NCBI GenBank assembly: GCA_002938115.1
Contig: PTKD01000001.1
Coordinates: 1-45,983 of the forward strand
Length of the DNA stretch: 45,983 bases
Origin: Alphaproteobacteria bacterium MarineAlpha9_Bin7
Lineage (GTDB): Bacteria > Pseudomonadota > Alphaproteobacteria > UBA7887
Direction of reading: 5' to 3'
Part shown: piece after piece, positions 16,325 through 27,225 of the stretch
Position numbering within the stretch: position 1 is the stretch's first letter
How the letters are laid out: every line of letters starts with the position of its first letter
The notes under the pieces: model-generated
What the model saw: the letters and a program-made list of their open reading frames with translations, nothing else
Databases searched by the model: none
What the model was told of the DNA's origin: nothing
Position numbers and translations under genes: made by a program

Positions 16325-17233
16325 CTAAGATAGTTTCTCGATAGGTGTCCCGTGCCAACCAGAACCACGTTTTTCCCAGTAAAGATCACGTAACGCTCGA
16401 GTGATGGGGCCTACCAGTCCGTCACCAATAATCTGGTTGTTTACAGTGGTGACTGGAATGATGCCGCCAGCTGTTGTTGATATAAACACTTCTCCGCTGC
16501 TTGTGATTTGCGTTGCAGGGATTGATGTGGCCGTACATCGTATCTCCAATTCAGCGCAAAGCTCGAACAATGTTCGTCGGGTCATGCCGTCCAACACGCC
16601 GCTTTCCGGCGTGGTTATGCTGCCGTTTTGGACTAAAAACAGATTGAATCCAGGGCCTTCTGTTATGTGGCCATCTCGATCTTGGAGGACGACGGTATCG
16701 CCACCGCGATCGAAGGCATCTAACAGCCCCATTTCAAAATCCAACCAGTGATAATGCTTAATTGTTGGATCAACGGACTCAGGCGGGATGCGGCAAATCG
16801 AACTAACGATCAAATGCAGGCCTTTATCTTGTTGCTGTGGGGTCGCTATCCAAACATAAGGAATACAAAAGGCGTAGAACTGGTTTTTGCAACGCCTTGG
16901 ATCTCGAATTCCGAGTGGTGGCACCCCTCGAGTCATGATGATTTGCACGTACGCATCCTTGAGACCTGTGCGGCAAACACACTCGTTCATTATGGAATGA
17001 ATCTGGTTGCGGCTGTACGGACAAGTCATTCTTAGTTTGGCAACGTTTCTTTCAAATCGATCCAGGTGATCATCTAGTCTGAAAAAAAGCCCGTCCCAAA
17101 CCGATATTGTGTCCTGATTGGCATCAGAGCGTAAGAAACCCCAGTCTAGAATAGGAATTCGCGCCTGGTTTATCGGCTGGTATTCTCCGTCGATGAAGGC
17201 GACCCCGGCTTTGTGCTGGTTTGACATCGGCAT
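16325..17233 (-). CDS. Class IV aminotransferase (D-amino acid / branched-chain-like)
   Basis: A 302-residue fold-type IV PLP enzyme. Lys159 (TIKHYHW) is the expected PLP lysine, Glu192 (HITEGPGFNLF) binds the pyridine nitrogen, and VLDGMTRRTL is the usual segment before the last lobe. Members of this fold are branched-chain aminotransferase, D-amino acid aminotransferase and aminodeoxychorismate lyase. The true ilvE-like gene is elsewhere in the window (32.7 kb), so this paralogue likely acts on D-amino acids or another substrate. It is the last gene of the minus-strand run that begins with an aspartate aminotransferase; a 41-base gap separates it from the HAD gene. Confidence 0.8.
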   Translation of the reverse strand: MPMSNQHKAGVAFIDGEYQPINQARIPILDWGFLRSDANQDTISVWDGLFFRLDDHLDRFERNVAKLRMTCPYSRNQIHSIMNECVCRTGLKDAYVQIIMTRGVPPLGIRDPRRCKNQFYAFCIPYVWIATPQQQDKGLHLIVSSICRIPPESVDPTIKHYHWLDFEMGLLDAFDRGGDTVVLQDRDGHITEGPGFNLFLVQNGSITTPESGVLDGMTRRTLFELCAELEIRCTATSIPATQITSSGEVFISTTAGGIIPVTTVNNQIIGDGLVGPITRALRDLYWEKRGSGWHGTPIEKLS

Positions 17234-17274
17234 CCCTACGCCCGCGCATGCGTTGTTAGATAAATTGTTTCAAA

Positions 17275-18006
17275 TTATCCCGTATTTTTGCAATCCGCTT
17301 CGTAGCATTTTCTAAAATAATTGATCAGCAGGCCCGGTAGCAGGTCCATTTCGAAAAAGGGTTCTGCGCCAGCCTGAGACAAAGAGTGCGCAAGATCGGA
17401 GGACGCATGTTCGGCACCCGAGTAGCCAAATACCTTCATGCCGGCGGCTCGCGCGCCGGTGACGCCAGGCACGCTGTCCTCTATCACTACGCAGGCATGA
17501 GGTCTGATATCGAACTGAAGTGCAGCATGCAGAAATAAATCGGGATATGGCTTTCCACGGCGCACTTGCTGAGTGCTAAATAGTGCGTCTCCAAAGTGGT
17601 GTCGCAGTCCTGTTACAGTCAATGAAAGTTGAATTTTTTCAGGAGCACCTGATGACGCAACGCATTTCGGGAACAGGATCCGGTCGAGAGCCCCACTAAT
17701 CCCAGAAACTGGCTCGAGGTGTTTGCGAAAAGCTGCATAGGTCTCGGCACGAAGGCGTTCGCAAAAACCATCTGAAAGTTTTCGACCCAAGTCCCCTTCT
17801 ACCTGATCAATTATCGAGGCCAGATCTCGGCCCACAAAGCGCAAGATGGATTCTTCAAAAGTACATGGGTACCCCTCATGGGTTAGCGCTCTCGCCAATA
17901 TACGATTTGCAATAGGCTCCGAGTTTACAAGCACACCATCACAATCAAAAATTACCAGAGCGGAATTCCTCGGAAGCGTTCCGACTGAGTCGGTGACGTT
18001 TGTCAC
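17275..18006 (-). CDS. HAD superfamily hydrolase, phosphoglycolate-phosphatase-like
   Basis: A 243-residue haloacid dehalogenase-type phosphatase of the beta-phosphoglucomutase/phosphoglycolate phosphatase group. Motif I is FDCDGVLVNSEPIAN with nucleophile Asp21 and acid Asp23, a helical cap follows (about 35-100), motif II lies in CVASSGAPEKI, motif III Lys in RRGKPYPDLFL, and motif IV is VIEDSVPGV. The substrate is a small phosphorylated metabolite that cannot be named. Its start overlaps the stop of msrP by four bases, so the two are translationally coupled. Confidence 0.88.
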   Translation of the reverse strand: MTNVTDSVGTLPRNSALVIFDCDGVLVNSEPIANRILARALTHEGYPCTFEESILRFVGRDLASIIDQVEGDLGRKLSDGFCERLRAETYAAFRKHLEPVSGISGALDRILFPKCVASSGAPEKIQLSLTVTGLRHHFGDALFSTQQVRRGKPYPDLFLHAALQFDIRPHACVVIEDSVPGVTGARAAGMKVFGYSGAEHASSDLAHSLSQAGAEPFFEMDLLPGLLINYFRKCYEADCKNTG

Positions 18007-18983
18007 ATATAGAGGCTTTCGTTCTTTAGGTCCGCGTACAGATGCGCCACAAATTCGCCGTACCCGTTGTAGAGCTGGGTGGGGATACGCTCATTAGAGC
18101 CCAACATTTTTTCTGTCGACTGGCTCCAGCGTGGGTGCGGGATCTGTGGATTGACATTGGCCCAGAACCCGTATTCTTTGCTCGCAATTTCTTGCCAAAA
18201 GTTCACTGGACGTTCATCCGTGAAGGTAAATTGTTGTATCGATTTGATCGATTTGAAGCCGTACTTCCAGGGCACAATTAGTCGCAGTGGGGCGCCGTTC
18301 TGGTGGGGCAGGGGTTTGCCATACGCGCCGACTACGAGCATCGACATCTCATTAACCGCTTCGTTTATTGTTAAGCCCTCCACATAAGGCCATGGCAACC
18401 ATGTTTGGCGCTGGCCTGGGGCGATGTCTGGCAAATGAAAACCGGTCATTTTTAAGTACTTTGCTCCGCTCAGTGGTCTAGCCATATCAACGAGAGATTT
18501 TAACGGAAACCCAGTCCATGGCACCGCAATCGACCAGGCTTCAACACAACGATGGCGAAGCAGACGCTCTTCAAGACCCATCTTCTGAATTAACTCGTCG
18601 GCACCAAGTGTGATGGGTTTTTCAACTAACCCGTCCAGACGTAACTGCCATGGTCGAAGAGGCAGTTGCATCGCGCTTTTCCAAACATTTTTATGAGAGC
18701 CAAATTCAAAAAAATTGTTGTAAGTGGTTACGAGATGTTCTGGAGTTAGCGGACGATCCAACACATAACGATCGTTGGTGGGTGCGGGAAAAAGATTAGA
18801 GAGGGGACCTTCGGCAGCATATCCTGTAGACACGCAGAGTTTCTTTCCCAGGCTGATTCCTGTCGTGCCTAGCAGTGTTCCCGCGGCAGCGCGCTTGGCA
18901 AAATCACGGCGGTTCCAGAAAATTGTTTCCGGAGTTGCCTTGTGTTCGGGTAAAAACCAGCCTGGCGTTGTTTTTACGAGCAT
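18003..18983 (-). CDS. msrP: Protein-methionine-sulfoxide reductase catalytic subunit
   Basis: MsrP (YedY) is a periplasmic molybdoenzyme that reduces methionine sulfoxide in oxidised envelope proteins. The 326-residue product has a twin-arginine signal (Arg25-Arg26 in NRRDFAK, then a hydrophobic stretch), as expected for an enzyme that folds around molybdopterin before export. Cys146 (LRHRCVEAWS) is the molybdenum ligand and lies in the family signature with VPWTGFPL. The normal membrane heme partner msrQ is not next to it; a HAD phosphatase gene overlaps instead. Molybdenum cofactor genes are located 12 kb away. Confidence 0.93.
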   Translation of the reverse strand: MLVKTTPGWFLPEHKATPETIFWNRRDFAKRAAAGTLLGTTGISLGKKLCVSTGYAAEGPLSNLFPAPTNDRYVLDRPLTPEHLVTTYNNFFEFGSHKNVWKSAMQLPLRPWQLRLDGLVEKPITLGADELIQKMGLEERLLRHRCVEAWSIAVPWTGFPLKSLVDMARPLSGAKYLKMTGFHLPDIAPGQRQTWLPWPYVEGLTINEAVNEMSMLVVGAYGKPLPHQNGAPLRLIVPWKYGFKSIKSIQQFTFTDERPVNFWQEIASKEYGFWANVNPQIPHPRWSQSTEKMLGSNERIPTQLYNGYGEFVAHLYADLKNESLYM

Positions 18984-19061
18984 ATCGGAACGATCGTCAT
19001 GGTGGGGTTAGGTATTGTTCCGACTTTACTGACATTGGTTGGCCATGTCGCCGGACGTCCC

Positions 19062-21128
19062 TTAAGCATTTTTGATCCATACGGCGGAATCATGAAATAC
19101 ACCACCGCCGTTCGGTGGCCCAGCGTCAGCGCCAATAAGAGTATTGACTCCCAGACCGTTTTCAAAGGCGTGGTTGGGCCAAACGCTCTCAATCACCGCG
19201 ACCCCGGATTGTTGACCACTGGCGACTTCGACGTGGACAATTATTTCTCCGCGCTTATTTCCAACTCGCACCTTCCTACCATCCTTTAGGTGTAAGCGTT
19301 CAACGTCGGCACCACAGAGTTTGACGGTTGGACGCGATTCCTTCTTAATCGAGGTCGTAGTCTCCGTGAAAGAGGTGTTGAGATAGTTGTGGGCGGGAGC
19401 AGTCACTAACCGAAAAGGATGCGTATCGTCAGCTGACTCAATTAGTTCCACATGATCTGGCAGTGTTGGTAGCTCACTGTGATCGGGTCCCTGCTCGGAC
19501 CAATTGGGAGCAAATCTAAATTTTCCATCCTGGAACGCGAAGCCGCCCAAAAAGTGGGCTTCTTCAAAACTCGGCTGACAGTCAATCCAACGGCTTTCTT
19601 TAAGTGCGTCTGCGCCGCTCCAACCTGACTCCTTGAGGGTCTCATCGATAATTTCCCACTCCGTCATAGTAAATCCACGGTGCTGTGCGCCGAGGCGCTC
19701 GGCCAACCCACAGATTACCTCGTGGTTGGAGCGAGACTGACCGACAGGCTCGATTAGCCTAGGGCCAATCGTAATATGCTGGTGTCCCCCGGCTTGGTAG
19801 ATGTCATTATGTTCAAGGAAGGTGGTCGCCGGCAGCAAAATGTCGGCATACGTGGCCGTATCGGTCATGAATTGTTCGTGTACGCAAAAAAACAGGTCTT
19901 TACGAAGCAAGCCCTCTCGCACTTTCGCCGATTCCGGCGCTACCACCGCTGGGTTGGTATTCTGCACCAACATCGCGGTCACGGGGGGCCCGTCTCCTAA
20001 ATCCGTCTTATTGCCGGTCAAAATGGGACCAATTCGACATTGATCGAGCATCCGGATTGAAGGGTCGTGAGCATCGAGTCCTTCTATGAGTGTTTTGTCC
20101 CAATGATAAATGTCCTTGTTCGAATAAAATGCACCGCCCCCGGGGTGGACCCATGCGCCTGTAATTGTTGGCAGACACGCGACAGCATGGGTGTTCACGG
20201 CTCCGTTGCGAGAGCGAGAAAATCCGTAACCAACGCGAATGTAGGTGCGTTTTGTTTCACCATATAGTTTGGCGAAGTCTTCTATCTCGGATTCGTCTAG
20301 GCCCGTAATTCCGGCGGCCCACTGTGGTGAGCGGGATTTCAGGTGTTCTTCCAATCGGCTCGGGCAATCGGCAAATTTAGCCATGTAATCTCTGTTCGCA
20401 TGGCCATCGCGAAATAGTACATGCATGACCGCGCATGCGAGGGCGCCGTCGGTACCGGGCATTAGAGCCAAATGCATATCGGCAACCTGGGCCGTTCGGG
20501 TGCGGTAGGGATCTACGACCACGAACTTCGCATTACGATTCTTACGCGCTTTCTGAACGTGTGTCATGACATTGACTTGGGTGGAAGCCGGGTTTCCTCC
20601 CCAAGAGACGATTAGATCTGACTCAGCCATCTCCCTGGGGTCAGGGCCGCGGAATGCTCCTACTGCGGCGTTCCATCCGGCTCCAACCAGGGTCACACAA
20701 ATTGTGCTGTGTTGGCCTGAATACTTCATCACATGCCGCAAGCGGTTTATTCCGTCCCGCTGCAAAAGGCCCATAGTGCCGGCATAGTAGTGGGGCCACA
20801 CTGTCTCTGGTCCATGCCGCTGAGAAGCCGTTACAAAGGCATTAGCCACTTCGTCGAGAGCACTTTCCCAGGAAATCGGTTTGAACTCTCCCAATCCTTT
20901 TTCGCCGGTACGCCGCATTGGGAAAGTCAATCTGTCTGGATGATGGGTACGCTCTGCGTAACGCGCGACTTTGGCGCACACTACGCCTGACGTATAGCTA
21001 TTTTCACGTGCCCCTCGCACTTTCCCTATCCGATATTGATTGAGTACTTCCACCTCAAGCGCACATGTGCTTGGGCAGTCGTGCGGGCAAGCGGAATAAC
21101 CGACGTGAATTGGCGTATCCTGATCCAT
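19062..21128 (-). CDS. Molybdopterin oxidoreductase (DMSO reductase family)
   Basis: A 688-residue member of the DMSO reductase superfamily. An N-terminal [4Fe-4S] site is formed by Cys14, Cys18, Cys22 and Cys51. The domains that bind the two molybdopterin guanine dinucleotides follow, with LIVSWGGNPASTQ (about 185-200), and the C-terminal molydopterin-binding domain carries LVTAPAHNYLNTSF. The Cys spacing and WGGNP segment fit the BisC/formate-dehydrogenase-like group usually annotated only as molybdopterin oxidoreductase. No twin-arginine signal is seen, so it is probably cytosolic. The physiological substrate is unknown. It lies 4 bases downstream of the aspartate aminotransferase gene and 78 bases before msrP. 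Confidence 0.88.
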   Translation of the reverse strand: MDQDTPIHVGYSACPHDCPSTCALEVEVLNQYRIGKVRGARENSYTSGVVCAKVARYAERTHHPDRLTFPMRRTGEKGLGEFKPISWESALDEVANAFVTASQRHGPETVWPHYYAGTMGLLQRDGINRLRHVMKYSGQHSTICVTLVGAGWNAAVGAFRGPDPREMAESDLIVSWGGNPASTQVNVMTHVQKARKNRNAKFVVVDPYRTRTAQVADMHLALMPGTDGALACAVMHVLFRDGHANRDYMAKFADCPSRLEEHLKSRSPQWAAGITGLDESEIEDFAKLYGETKRTYIRVGYGFSRSRNGAVNTHAVACLPTITGAWVHPGGGAFYSNKDIYHWDKTLIEGLDAHDPSIRMLDQCRIGPILTGNKTDLGDGPPVTAMLVQNTNPAVVAPESAKVREGLLRKDLFFCVHEQFMTDTATYADILLPATTFLEHNDIYQAGGHQHITIGPRLIEPVGQSRSNHEVICGLAERLGAQHRGFTMTEWEIIDETLKESGWSGADALKESRWIDCQPSFEEAHFLGGFAFQDGKFRFAPNWSEQGPDHSELPTLPDHVELIESADDTHPFRLVTAPAHNYLNTSFTETTTSIKKESRPTVKLCGADVERLHLKDGRKVRVGNKRGEIIVHVEVASGQQSGVAVIESVWPNHAFENGLGVNTLIGADAGPPNGGGVFHDSAVWIKNA

Positions 21129-21132
21129 TCTT

Positions 21133-22431
<1,299 letters not shown>

Positions 22432-22488
22432 TTATGCTTGACGCATACTTGGCCTTCAACAATTAAATTGGTGAAAAAGGAGAAGCTT

Positions 22489-23676
22489 GTGCAATTAGCT
22501 GCAGGTCTGGCTCGGCTTGGCACCGAAAGCGCATTTGAGCTGTTGGCCCGCGCCAAGGCTCTGGAAGCGCAAGGCCACGACATAATTAATTTGGGGATTG
22601 GACAGCCAGATTTTCGAACTCCGGATCATATAGTAGAGGCGGCGCAGCGGGCCCTTTCTGACGGTCATCATGGATACACGCCCGGGAACGGAATTTTGCC
22701 CTTGCGTGAGGCAGTGGCTGCAGACATTTCGGCATTTAGGGGCGTGGAGATAAACCCTGATCAGGTGGTCATCGTCCCAGGCGGTAAAGTTACTATGTGG
22801 TATGCGATACTCATGTTTGGCGAGCCAGGAGCTGAAATCATGTATCCCAACCCAGGTTTTCCGATCTACGAGTCTGTTATTAACTACTCCGGCGCTAAGG
22901 CAGTTCCTATCCCTCTGCGCGAAGCAAACCAATTTGCTTTCGATGCGGAAGAGGTTTTGGATAAAGTTACATCCGCAACCCGACTAGTCATTTTGAATAG
23001 TCCGGCTAATCCTACTGGTGGGGTAGTGCCACGCGATCAGTTTGATCGTTTGGTGCGTGGATTAGAGGCATATCCAGAGGTTGTGGTGCTATCAGATGAA
23101 ATATACTCGAGATTGCTTTATGACGACGCTGAGTTTGTCTCTCTTCTGGAGTACGAATCCTTGCGCGATCGATTGATTATTTTAGACGGTTGGAGCAAAA
23201 CTTACGCCATGACTGGTTGGCGGATTGGGTATGGGGTTTGGCCAAAGTCGCTCGTTGATTTGGTTACCCGATTGAATATCAATTCCGTTTCGTGCACAAA
23301 CGCGGCGACCCAGTTTGCTGCTATTGCCGCCCTATCGGGCCCACAGGATTCAGTTGTGGAAATGGCAAGGGCGTTCGATGATCGACGTAAATTGATTGTC
23401 CGGGAAACAAACACGATACCTGGTTTTACGTGTATCTTGCCTCAGGGAGCATTTTACACCATGCCAAACATTACAGGGACAGGGTTTTCGTCGAAAGAAA
23501 TGGAAAATTTTCTTTTGGACGAGCTACGTATTGCAGCGGTTGCTGGTACAAGTTTTGGGGCGTACGGAGAGGGCTATATGAGGTTTTCATATGCAAATAG
23601 TTCTGAAAATATTCAACGAGCCATGGGACGCATCCGCGAACGCGCAATCGCTGAAAACTGGGGTAGGGTAAATTAA
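22489..23676 (+). CDS. Class I/II pyridoxal-phosphate aminotransferase
   Basis: A 395-residue fold-type I aminotransferase. Signatures are INLGIGQPDFRTPDH, LNSPANPTGGVV, LSDEIYSRL, the PLP lysine in [17 protein letters not shown], and MRFSYANS near the end. The substrate pair is not evident; alanine, aspartate or aromatic acceptors are possible. The GTG at 22489 is preferred because AAGGAG (22477-22482) precedes it by six bases and gives a normal N terminus; a GTG at 22426 is also in frame. It is a distant paralogue of the divergent aspartate aminotransferase, from which it is separated by about 150 bases. Confidence 0.85.
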   Translation: MQLAAGLARLGTESAFELLARAKALEAQGHDIINLGIGQPDFRTPDHIVEAAQRALSDGHHGYTPGNGILPLREAVAADISAFRGVEINPDQVVIVPGGKVTMWYAILMFGEPGAEIMYPNPGFPIYESVINYSGAKAVPIPLREANQFAFDAEEVLDKVTSATRLVILNSPANPTGGVVPRDQFDRLVRGLEAYPEVVVLSDEIYSRLLYDDAEFVSLLEYESLRDRLIILDGWSKTYAMTGWRIGYGVWPKSLVDLVTRLNINSVSCTNAATQFAAIAALSGPQDSVVEMARAFDDRRKLIVRETNTIPGFTCILPQGAFYTMPNITGTGFSSKEMENFLLDELRIAAVAGTSFGAYGEGYMRFSYANSSENIQRAMGRIRERAIAENWGRVN

Positions 23677-23685
23677 GTAACAAAA

Positions 23686-23713
23686 CTCAGTGTCAACTAG
23701 GTTTCTCAGTGTT
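23686..23713. repeat. Direct repeat CTCAGTGT before uvrB
   Basis: CTCAGTGT occurs at 23686-23693 and again at 23705-23712, 19 bases apart start to start, within the short gap before uvrB. Spacing near two helical turns would suit a regulator that binds the same face of DNA. No function can be assigned. Confidence 0.25.
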
Positions 23714-23744
23714 GTAAATCCGAACGCCTCAAGTTTTCGTTAAA

Positions 23745-25814
23745 ATGAAGTGGAACAAAAGTCCCAGCGTGGAAATGCAAGTTGATAGTATAGCAGGGGC
23801 CGGCTCACCGGCGCAGCAATTCGAGCTTAATTCTGATTTTGCGCCATCGGGTGATCAGCCGTACGCCATTAAGGCGCTGATGGATGGCCTCGGCCGAGGT
23901 GAGCGAGAGCAGGTTTTGCTTGGGGTCACCGGTTCCGGGAAGACGTTCACTATGGCCCAAGTGATCGAGAAATCGCAAAGGCCGAGTTTAATTCTTGCTC
24001 CGAATAAGACACTGGCAGCTCAACTGTATGGGGAGATGGCGCAGTTCTTCCCTCAAAATGCTGTGGAATACTTTGTGTCTTATTATGACTATTACCAGCC
24101 CGAGGCATATGTGCCGCGCTCCGATACTTATATCGAGAAAGATGCCTCGATCAATGAGCAGATCGATCGGATGCGTCATTCTGCCACACGTGCGCTTTTG
24201 GAAAATGATGACGTCGTTATTGTCGCAAGTGTGTCGTGCATATACGGCATTGGGTCCCTTGAGACATATTCCCAGATGGTCATTGATTTGACTACAGGTG
24301 GCAGCGTTGATCGAAATCAACTGCTTCGTCAGTTGGTTGAGTTGCAATACAAACGAAATGACACAAATTTTTTGAGGGGCGTGTTTCGTGTTCGGGGTGA
24401 CAGCGTAGAGATATTTCCAGCTCACTACGAGGACAGGGCATGGCGTTTGTCATTGTTTGGTAATGAAATAGAATCCATCGTTGAATTTGATCCACTTACC
24501 GGTGAGAAAATGGCTCACCTGGGTTCGATCCGAGTTTATGCAAATAGCCACTACGTAACGCCACGACCAACGATGCAGCAGGCTGTTAAGGGCATTCGAT
24601 CAGAGCTCCGTAATCGGGTGGAAGAATTTGTGTCTGCAGGAAAATTGGTAGAAGCGCAGCGGCTGCAACAGCGTACAACTTTTGACCTTGAAATGATGGA
24701 AACAACGGGTTCTTGTGCCGGGATTGAAAACTACTCCCGATATCTAACGGGCCGTAGCCCTGGCGAGCCGCCGCCTACGCTGTTTGAGTATTTGCCAGAG
24801 AATGCACTGGTCATTGTCGACGAAAGCCACGTAACAGTGCCACAGCTAGGCGGCATGTTCCGAGGTGATTTTAAACGAAAATCTACACTTGCCGAGTACG
24901 GTTTTCGGCTTCCGTCCTGCGTTGATAATCGGCCACTAAAGTTTGAGGAATGGGATGCTATGCGTCCACAGACCTTGTTTGTATCGGCAACGCCCGGACC
25001 TTGGGAGCTCGACCGGACCCACGGTGTCTTTGTCGAACAGATCATCCGCCCCACCGGCTTGATCGACCCGGTCTGCCTCGTGCGCCCCGCGTCATCTCAG
25101 GTGGACGACCTTCTCGGTGAGTGTCGATCTTGTGCTGCTGAGGGCAAACGAACCCTTGTGACCACCTTAACGAAACGTATGGCGGAGGACTTAACTGAAT
25201 ATTTGAGTGAGAATGGATTGCGAGTGCGTTATTTGCATTCGGACATCGACACCATCGAGCGGATAGAAATTATTCGTGATCTACGTTTAGGCGTCTTTGA
25301 TGTGCTTGTTGGCATTAATTTATTGCGAGAAGGGCTGGACATACCGGAATGCGCTCTAGTCGCAATACTGGATGCTGACAAGGAAGGGTTTCTGCGCTCG
25401 AAGACCTCGTTGATCCAGACCATCGGTCGCGCTGCGCGAAATGTCGAAGGCCGTTGCATTTTATATGCCGAGAAAAGAACAAATTCTCTCCAGGCTGCGC
25501 TCAATGAAACCGACCGCCGACGAGAAAAACAACAGAGATACAATGAGGCCCATGGGATCACACCAATTAGCATCCAAAAATCGATCAGCCGCATTCTGCA
25601 AAATGTTAGTGAGTCAGATTATCTGACGGTCGATATAGGTCTGGAGGGCGTCGATAATAGAATTGGCCATAATTTGAGTAGTCACATTGATGATCTGGAG
25701 AAACGAATGCGTGAAGCGGCAGCAGACCTAGAGTTTGAGGAGGCGGCGCGTTTGCGAGATGAAGTCCGAAGACTCCAAGCTATCGATCTGGGTTTGCCTG
25801 GGAAGTCGAGTTAG
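23745..25814 (+). CDS. uvrB: Excinuclease ABC subunit B
   Basis: UvrB is the helicase-like damage verifier of nucleotide excision repair; it is loaded by UvrA and recruits UvrC. The 689-residue product has Walker A GVTGSGKT (60-67), the beta-hairpin region [24 protein letters not shown]-type [12 protein letters not shown], the helicase motifs [13 protein letters not shown] and [11 protein letters not shown], and a C-terminal UVR coiled-coil ([19 protein letters not shown]) that contacts UvrC. An alternative start is the ATG at 23775. uvrC lies only 1.7 kb downstream on the same strand with two pterin genes between them. I looked for an alphaproteobacterial LexA box upstream and found only one half site. 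Confidence 0.97.
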   Translation: MKWNKSPSVEMQVDSIAGAGSPAQQFELNSDFAPSGDQPYAIKALMDGLGRGEREQVLLGVTGSGKTFTMAQVIEKSQRPSLILAPNKTLAAQLYGEMAQFFPQNAVEYFVSYYDYYQPEAYVPRSDTYIEKDASINEQIDRMRHSATRALLENDDVVIVASVSCIYGIGSLETYSQMVIDLTTGGSVDRNQLLRQLVELQYKRNDTNFLRGVFRVRGDSVEIFPAHYEDRAWRLSLFGNEIESIVEFDPLTGEKMAHLGSIRVYANSHYVTPRPTMQQAVKGIRSELRNRVEEFVSAGKLVEAQRLQQRTTFDLEMMETTGSCAGIENYSRYLTGRSPGEPPPTLFEYLPENALVIVDESHVTVPQLGGMFRGDFKRKSTLAEYGFRLPSCVDNRPLKFEEWDAMRPQTLFVSATPGPWELDRTHGVFVEQIIRPTGLIDPVCLVRPASSQVDDLLGECRSCAAEGKRTLVTTLTKRMAEDLTEYLSENGLRVRYLHSDIDTIERIEIIRDLRLGVFDVLVGINLLREGLDIPECALVAILDADKEGFLRSKTSLIQTIGRAARNVEGRCILYAEKRTNSLQAALNETDRRREKQQRYNEAHGITPISIQKSISRILQNVSESDYLTVDIGLEGVDNRIGHNLSSHIDDLEKRMREAAADLEFEEAARLRDEVRRLQAIDLGLPGKSS

Positions 25815-25898
25815 TGCTCAGATTAAATTTGGCGATTGCGATTTCTTCGTCGGGGGCGTTTCTTGCACCAAGTAAGAGATTAGGCCAAGTTCTATAAT

Positions 25899-26663
25899 AT
25901 GGGTCCGGGAATAGTTCTAGTTACTGGCGCCGCAACCCGAATAGGCCGTGCCATTGCACTTGCGCTCGGCGTGGCTGGCTGGGGCGTTGTGGTGCATCAT
26001 AATCGATCGAAGGAAGCGGCAGCTGACGTTGTTGCAGAGATTGAAAATGCTGGCTCACGTGCAATTTCTCTTGCTGCCGACCTCACGGATCCACAACAGA
26101 CCTTGGATTTAGTGCCTCTGGCGGTAAAAGCATTGGGCCCCATCGATTGTTTGATCAACAATGCGGCGTTTTTTGAGCACGACGATATTGAATCGCTGGA
26201 TAGCGTAAGTTGGGGCGCGCATCTGAGCGTTAATTTGACGGCGCCTCTAATGCTCACACAAGCTTTTGCGTCACAACTGCCAACAGGGGTTATTGAGGGC
26301 AACGTCATTAATATTATTGATCAGCGCGTGTGGAATCCCACCCCATATTTCGTGTCTTACACGCTGAGCAAAGCGGGTCTTTGGACGATGACCCGGACTT
26401 TGGCGCTGGCGTTGGCACCTCGGATACGAGTTAATGGCATTGGGCCGGGCCCAACTTTGGCCAGCGTGCGACAAAGTCAGGCCGATTTTGAGCAACAATG
26501 GCGATCTGTGCCTTTGCAACGCAGGACTGACCTGCAAGATATTTGCGAAGCTGTGATTTACATTTTGGGCGCCCGTGCCATGACTGGACAAATGATTGCG
26601 TTAGATAACGGCCAACATTTGAGTTGGTCTCCAGCGCATTGCAGTCAACCGGCGAAGGAGTAA
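25899..26663 (+). CDS. PTR1/FolM-type pteridine reductase (SDR)
   Basis: A 254-residue short-chain dehydrogenase with features of pteridine reductases. The cofactor motif is T-G-x3-R-x-G (TGAATRIG, residues 9-16) rather than the common T-G-x3-G-x-G. HHNRS at 33-37 matches the NADPH-selective basic loop of that group. The catalytic residues are Asp141, Tyr154 and Lys158, with the spacing of the Asp-Tyr-Lys set of PTR1, where an Asp takes the place of the usual Ser. It should reduce dihydropterins or dihydrofolate to tetrahydro forms. The next gene, 7 bases downstream, is dihydroneopterin aldolase, which supports a pterin substrate. FolM-type dihydromonapterin reductase is an equally good name. 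Confidence 0.83.
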   Translation: MGPGIVLVTGAATRIGRAIALALGVAGWGVVVHHNRSKEAAADVVAEIENAGSRAISLAADLTDPQQTLDLVPLAVKALGPIDCLINNAAFFEHDDIESLDSVSWGAHLSVNLTAPLMLTQAFASQLPTGVIEGNVINIIDQRVWNPTPYFVSYTLSKAGLWTMTRTLALALAPRIRVNGIGPGPTLASVRQSQADFEQQWRSVPLQRRTDLQDICEAVIYILGARAMTGQMIALDNGQHLSWSPAHCSQPAKE

Positions 26664-26670
26664 AATAGGC

Positions 26671-27102
26671 GTGGTTGGAACCAAATCTGGCAGAGGCGAC
26701 CGTGCTTCCCTAGTTACGGCTCCATTGCCATCCTCATGTGCACTAAAGCACCGGCTATTCGTGCGCGGATTGGTTTTGCCTTGCAGAATTGGTGTCCATC
26801 GACACGAGCGGGATGTGCCGCAACGTGTCAGAATAAATGTGGAATTGGAGATTCGTGATCTTCAGTCGCCGAGGCGGGATGCAATCAGTGAGGTGGTTAG
26901 CTATGACGACGTCGTTGCAGGCGTCAAACAAATGGTCGGGAGTGACCACATAAATTTGGTAGAAAGCCTCGCCGATAGAATTGCCGAATTTTGTCTGAAG
27001 GACCTGCGTGTTGAGCGGGTCAAAATAATGGTTGAGAAATTAGATGTTTTTAATGATGGCGCAATCGTTGGCGTTGAGATTGAGCGGATATCCAGGGCGT
27101 AG
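26671..27102 (+). CDS. folB: Dihydroneopterin aldolase
   Basis: FolB cleaves dihydroneopterin to 6-hydroxymethyl-dihydropterin in folate synthesis. The 143-residue product is a T-fold protein: LFVRGLVLPCRIGVHRHE at about 29-46 is the family's first strand and loop, the conserved Glu lies in VESLADRIAEF, and the C-terminal catalytic Lys is in VKIMVEKLD. About 25 N-terminal residues precede the domain, so a later start is possible, but the GTG at 26671 has an AAGGAG just upstream within the end of the previous gene. It forms a two-gene unit with the pteridine reductase. Confidence 0.9.
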   Translation: MVGTKSGRGDRASLVTAPLPSSCALKHRLFVRGLVLPCRIGVHRHERDVPQRVRINVELEIRDLQSPRRDAISEVVSYDDVVAGVKQMVGSDHINLVESLADRIAEFCLKDLRVERVKIMVEKLDVFNDGAIVGVEIERISRA

Positions 27103-27107
27103 ATTTT

Positions 27108-27148
27108 GTTAAGGCGTTTTTCGCTACGAGCGCTTGCTTTCGCCTAAC
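27108..27148 (+). terminator. Stem-loop after folB
   Basis: GTTAAGGCG at 27108-27116 pairs with CGCCTAAC at 27141-27148 with one bulged A, and the loop holds an inner small hairpin (CGCT-ACG-AGCG). It lies 6 bases past the folB stop. There is no T-run after the outer stem, so it may be a Rho-type or processing structure rather than a classic intrinsic terminator. Confidence 0.35.
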
Positions 27149-27225
27149 GGTTTGGATTGCAAGAAGGCCAGGATTCGGCCCAGAGACAACGGATTCTAGC
27201 GGGAAAATACCAAGCATTGAGAAAT

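Noticed and set aside
23677..23744. LexA (SOS) box before uvrB.
   Set aside because: Only one GAAC half site is present (near 23722); the second half at the required spacing is absent.
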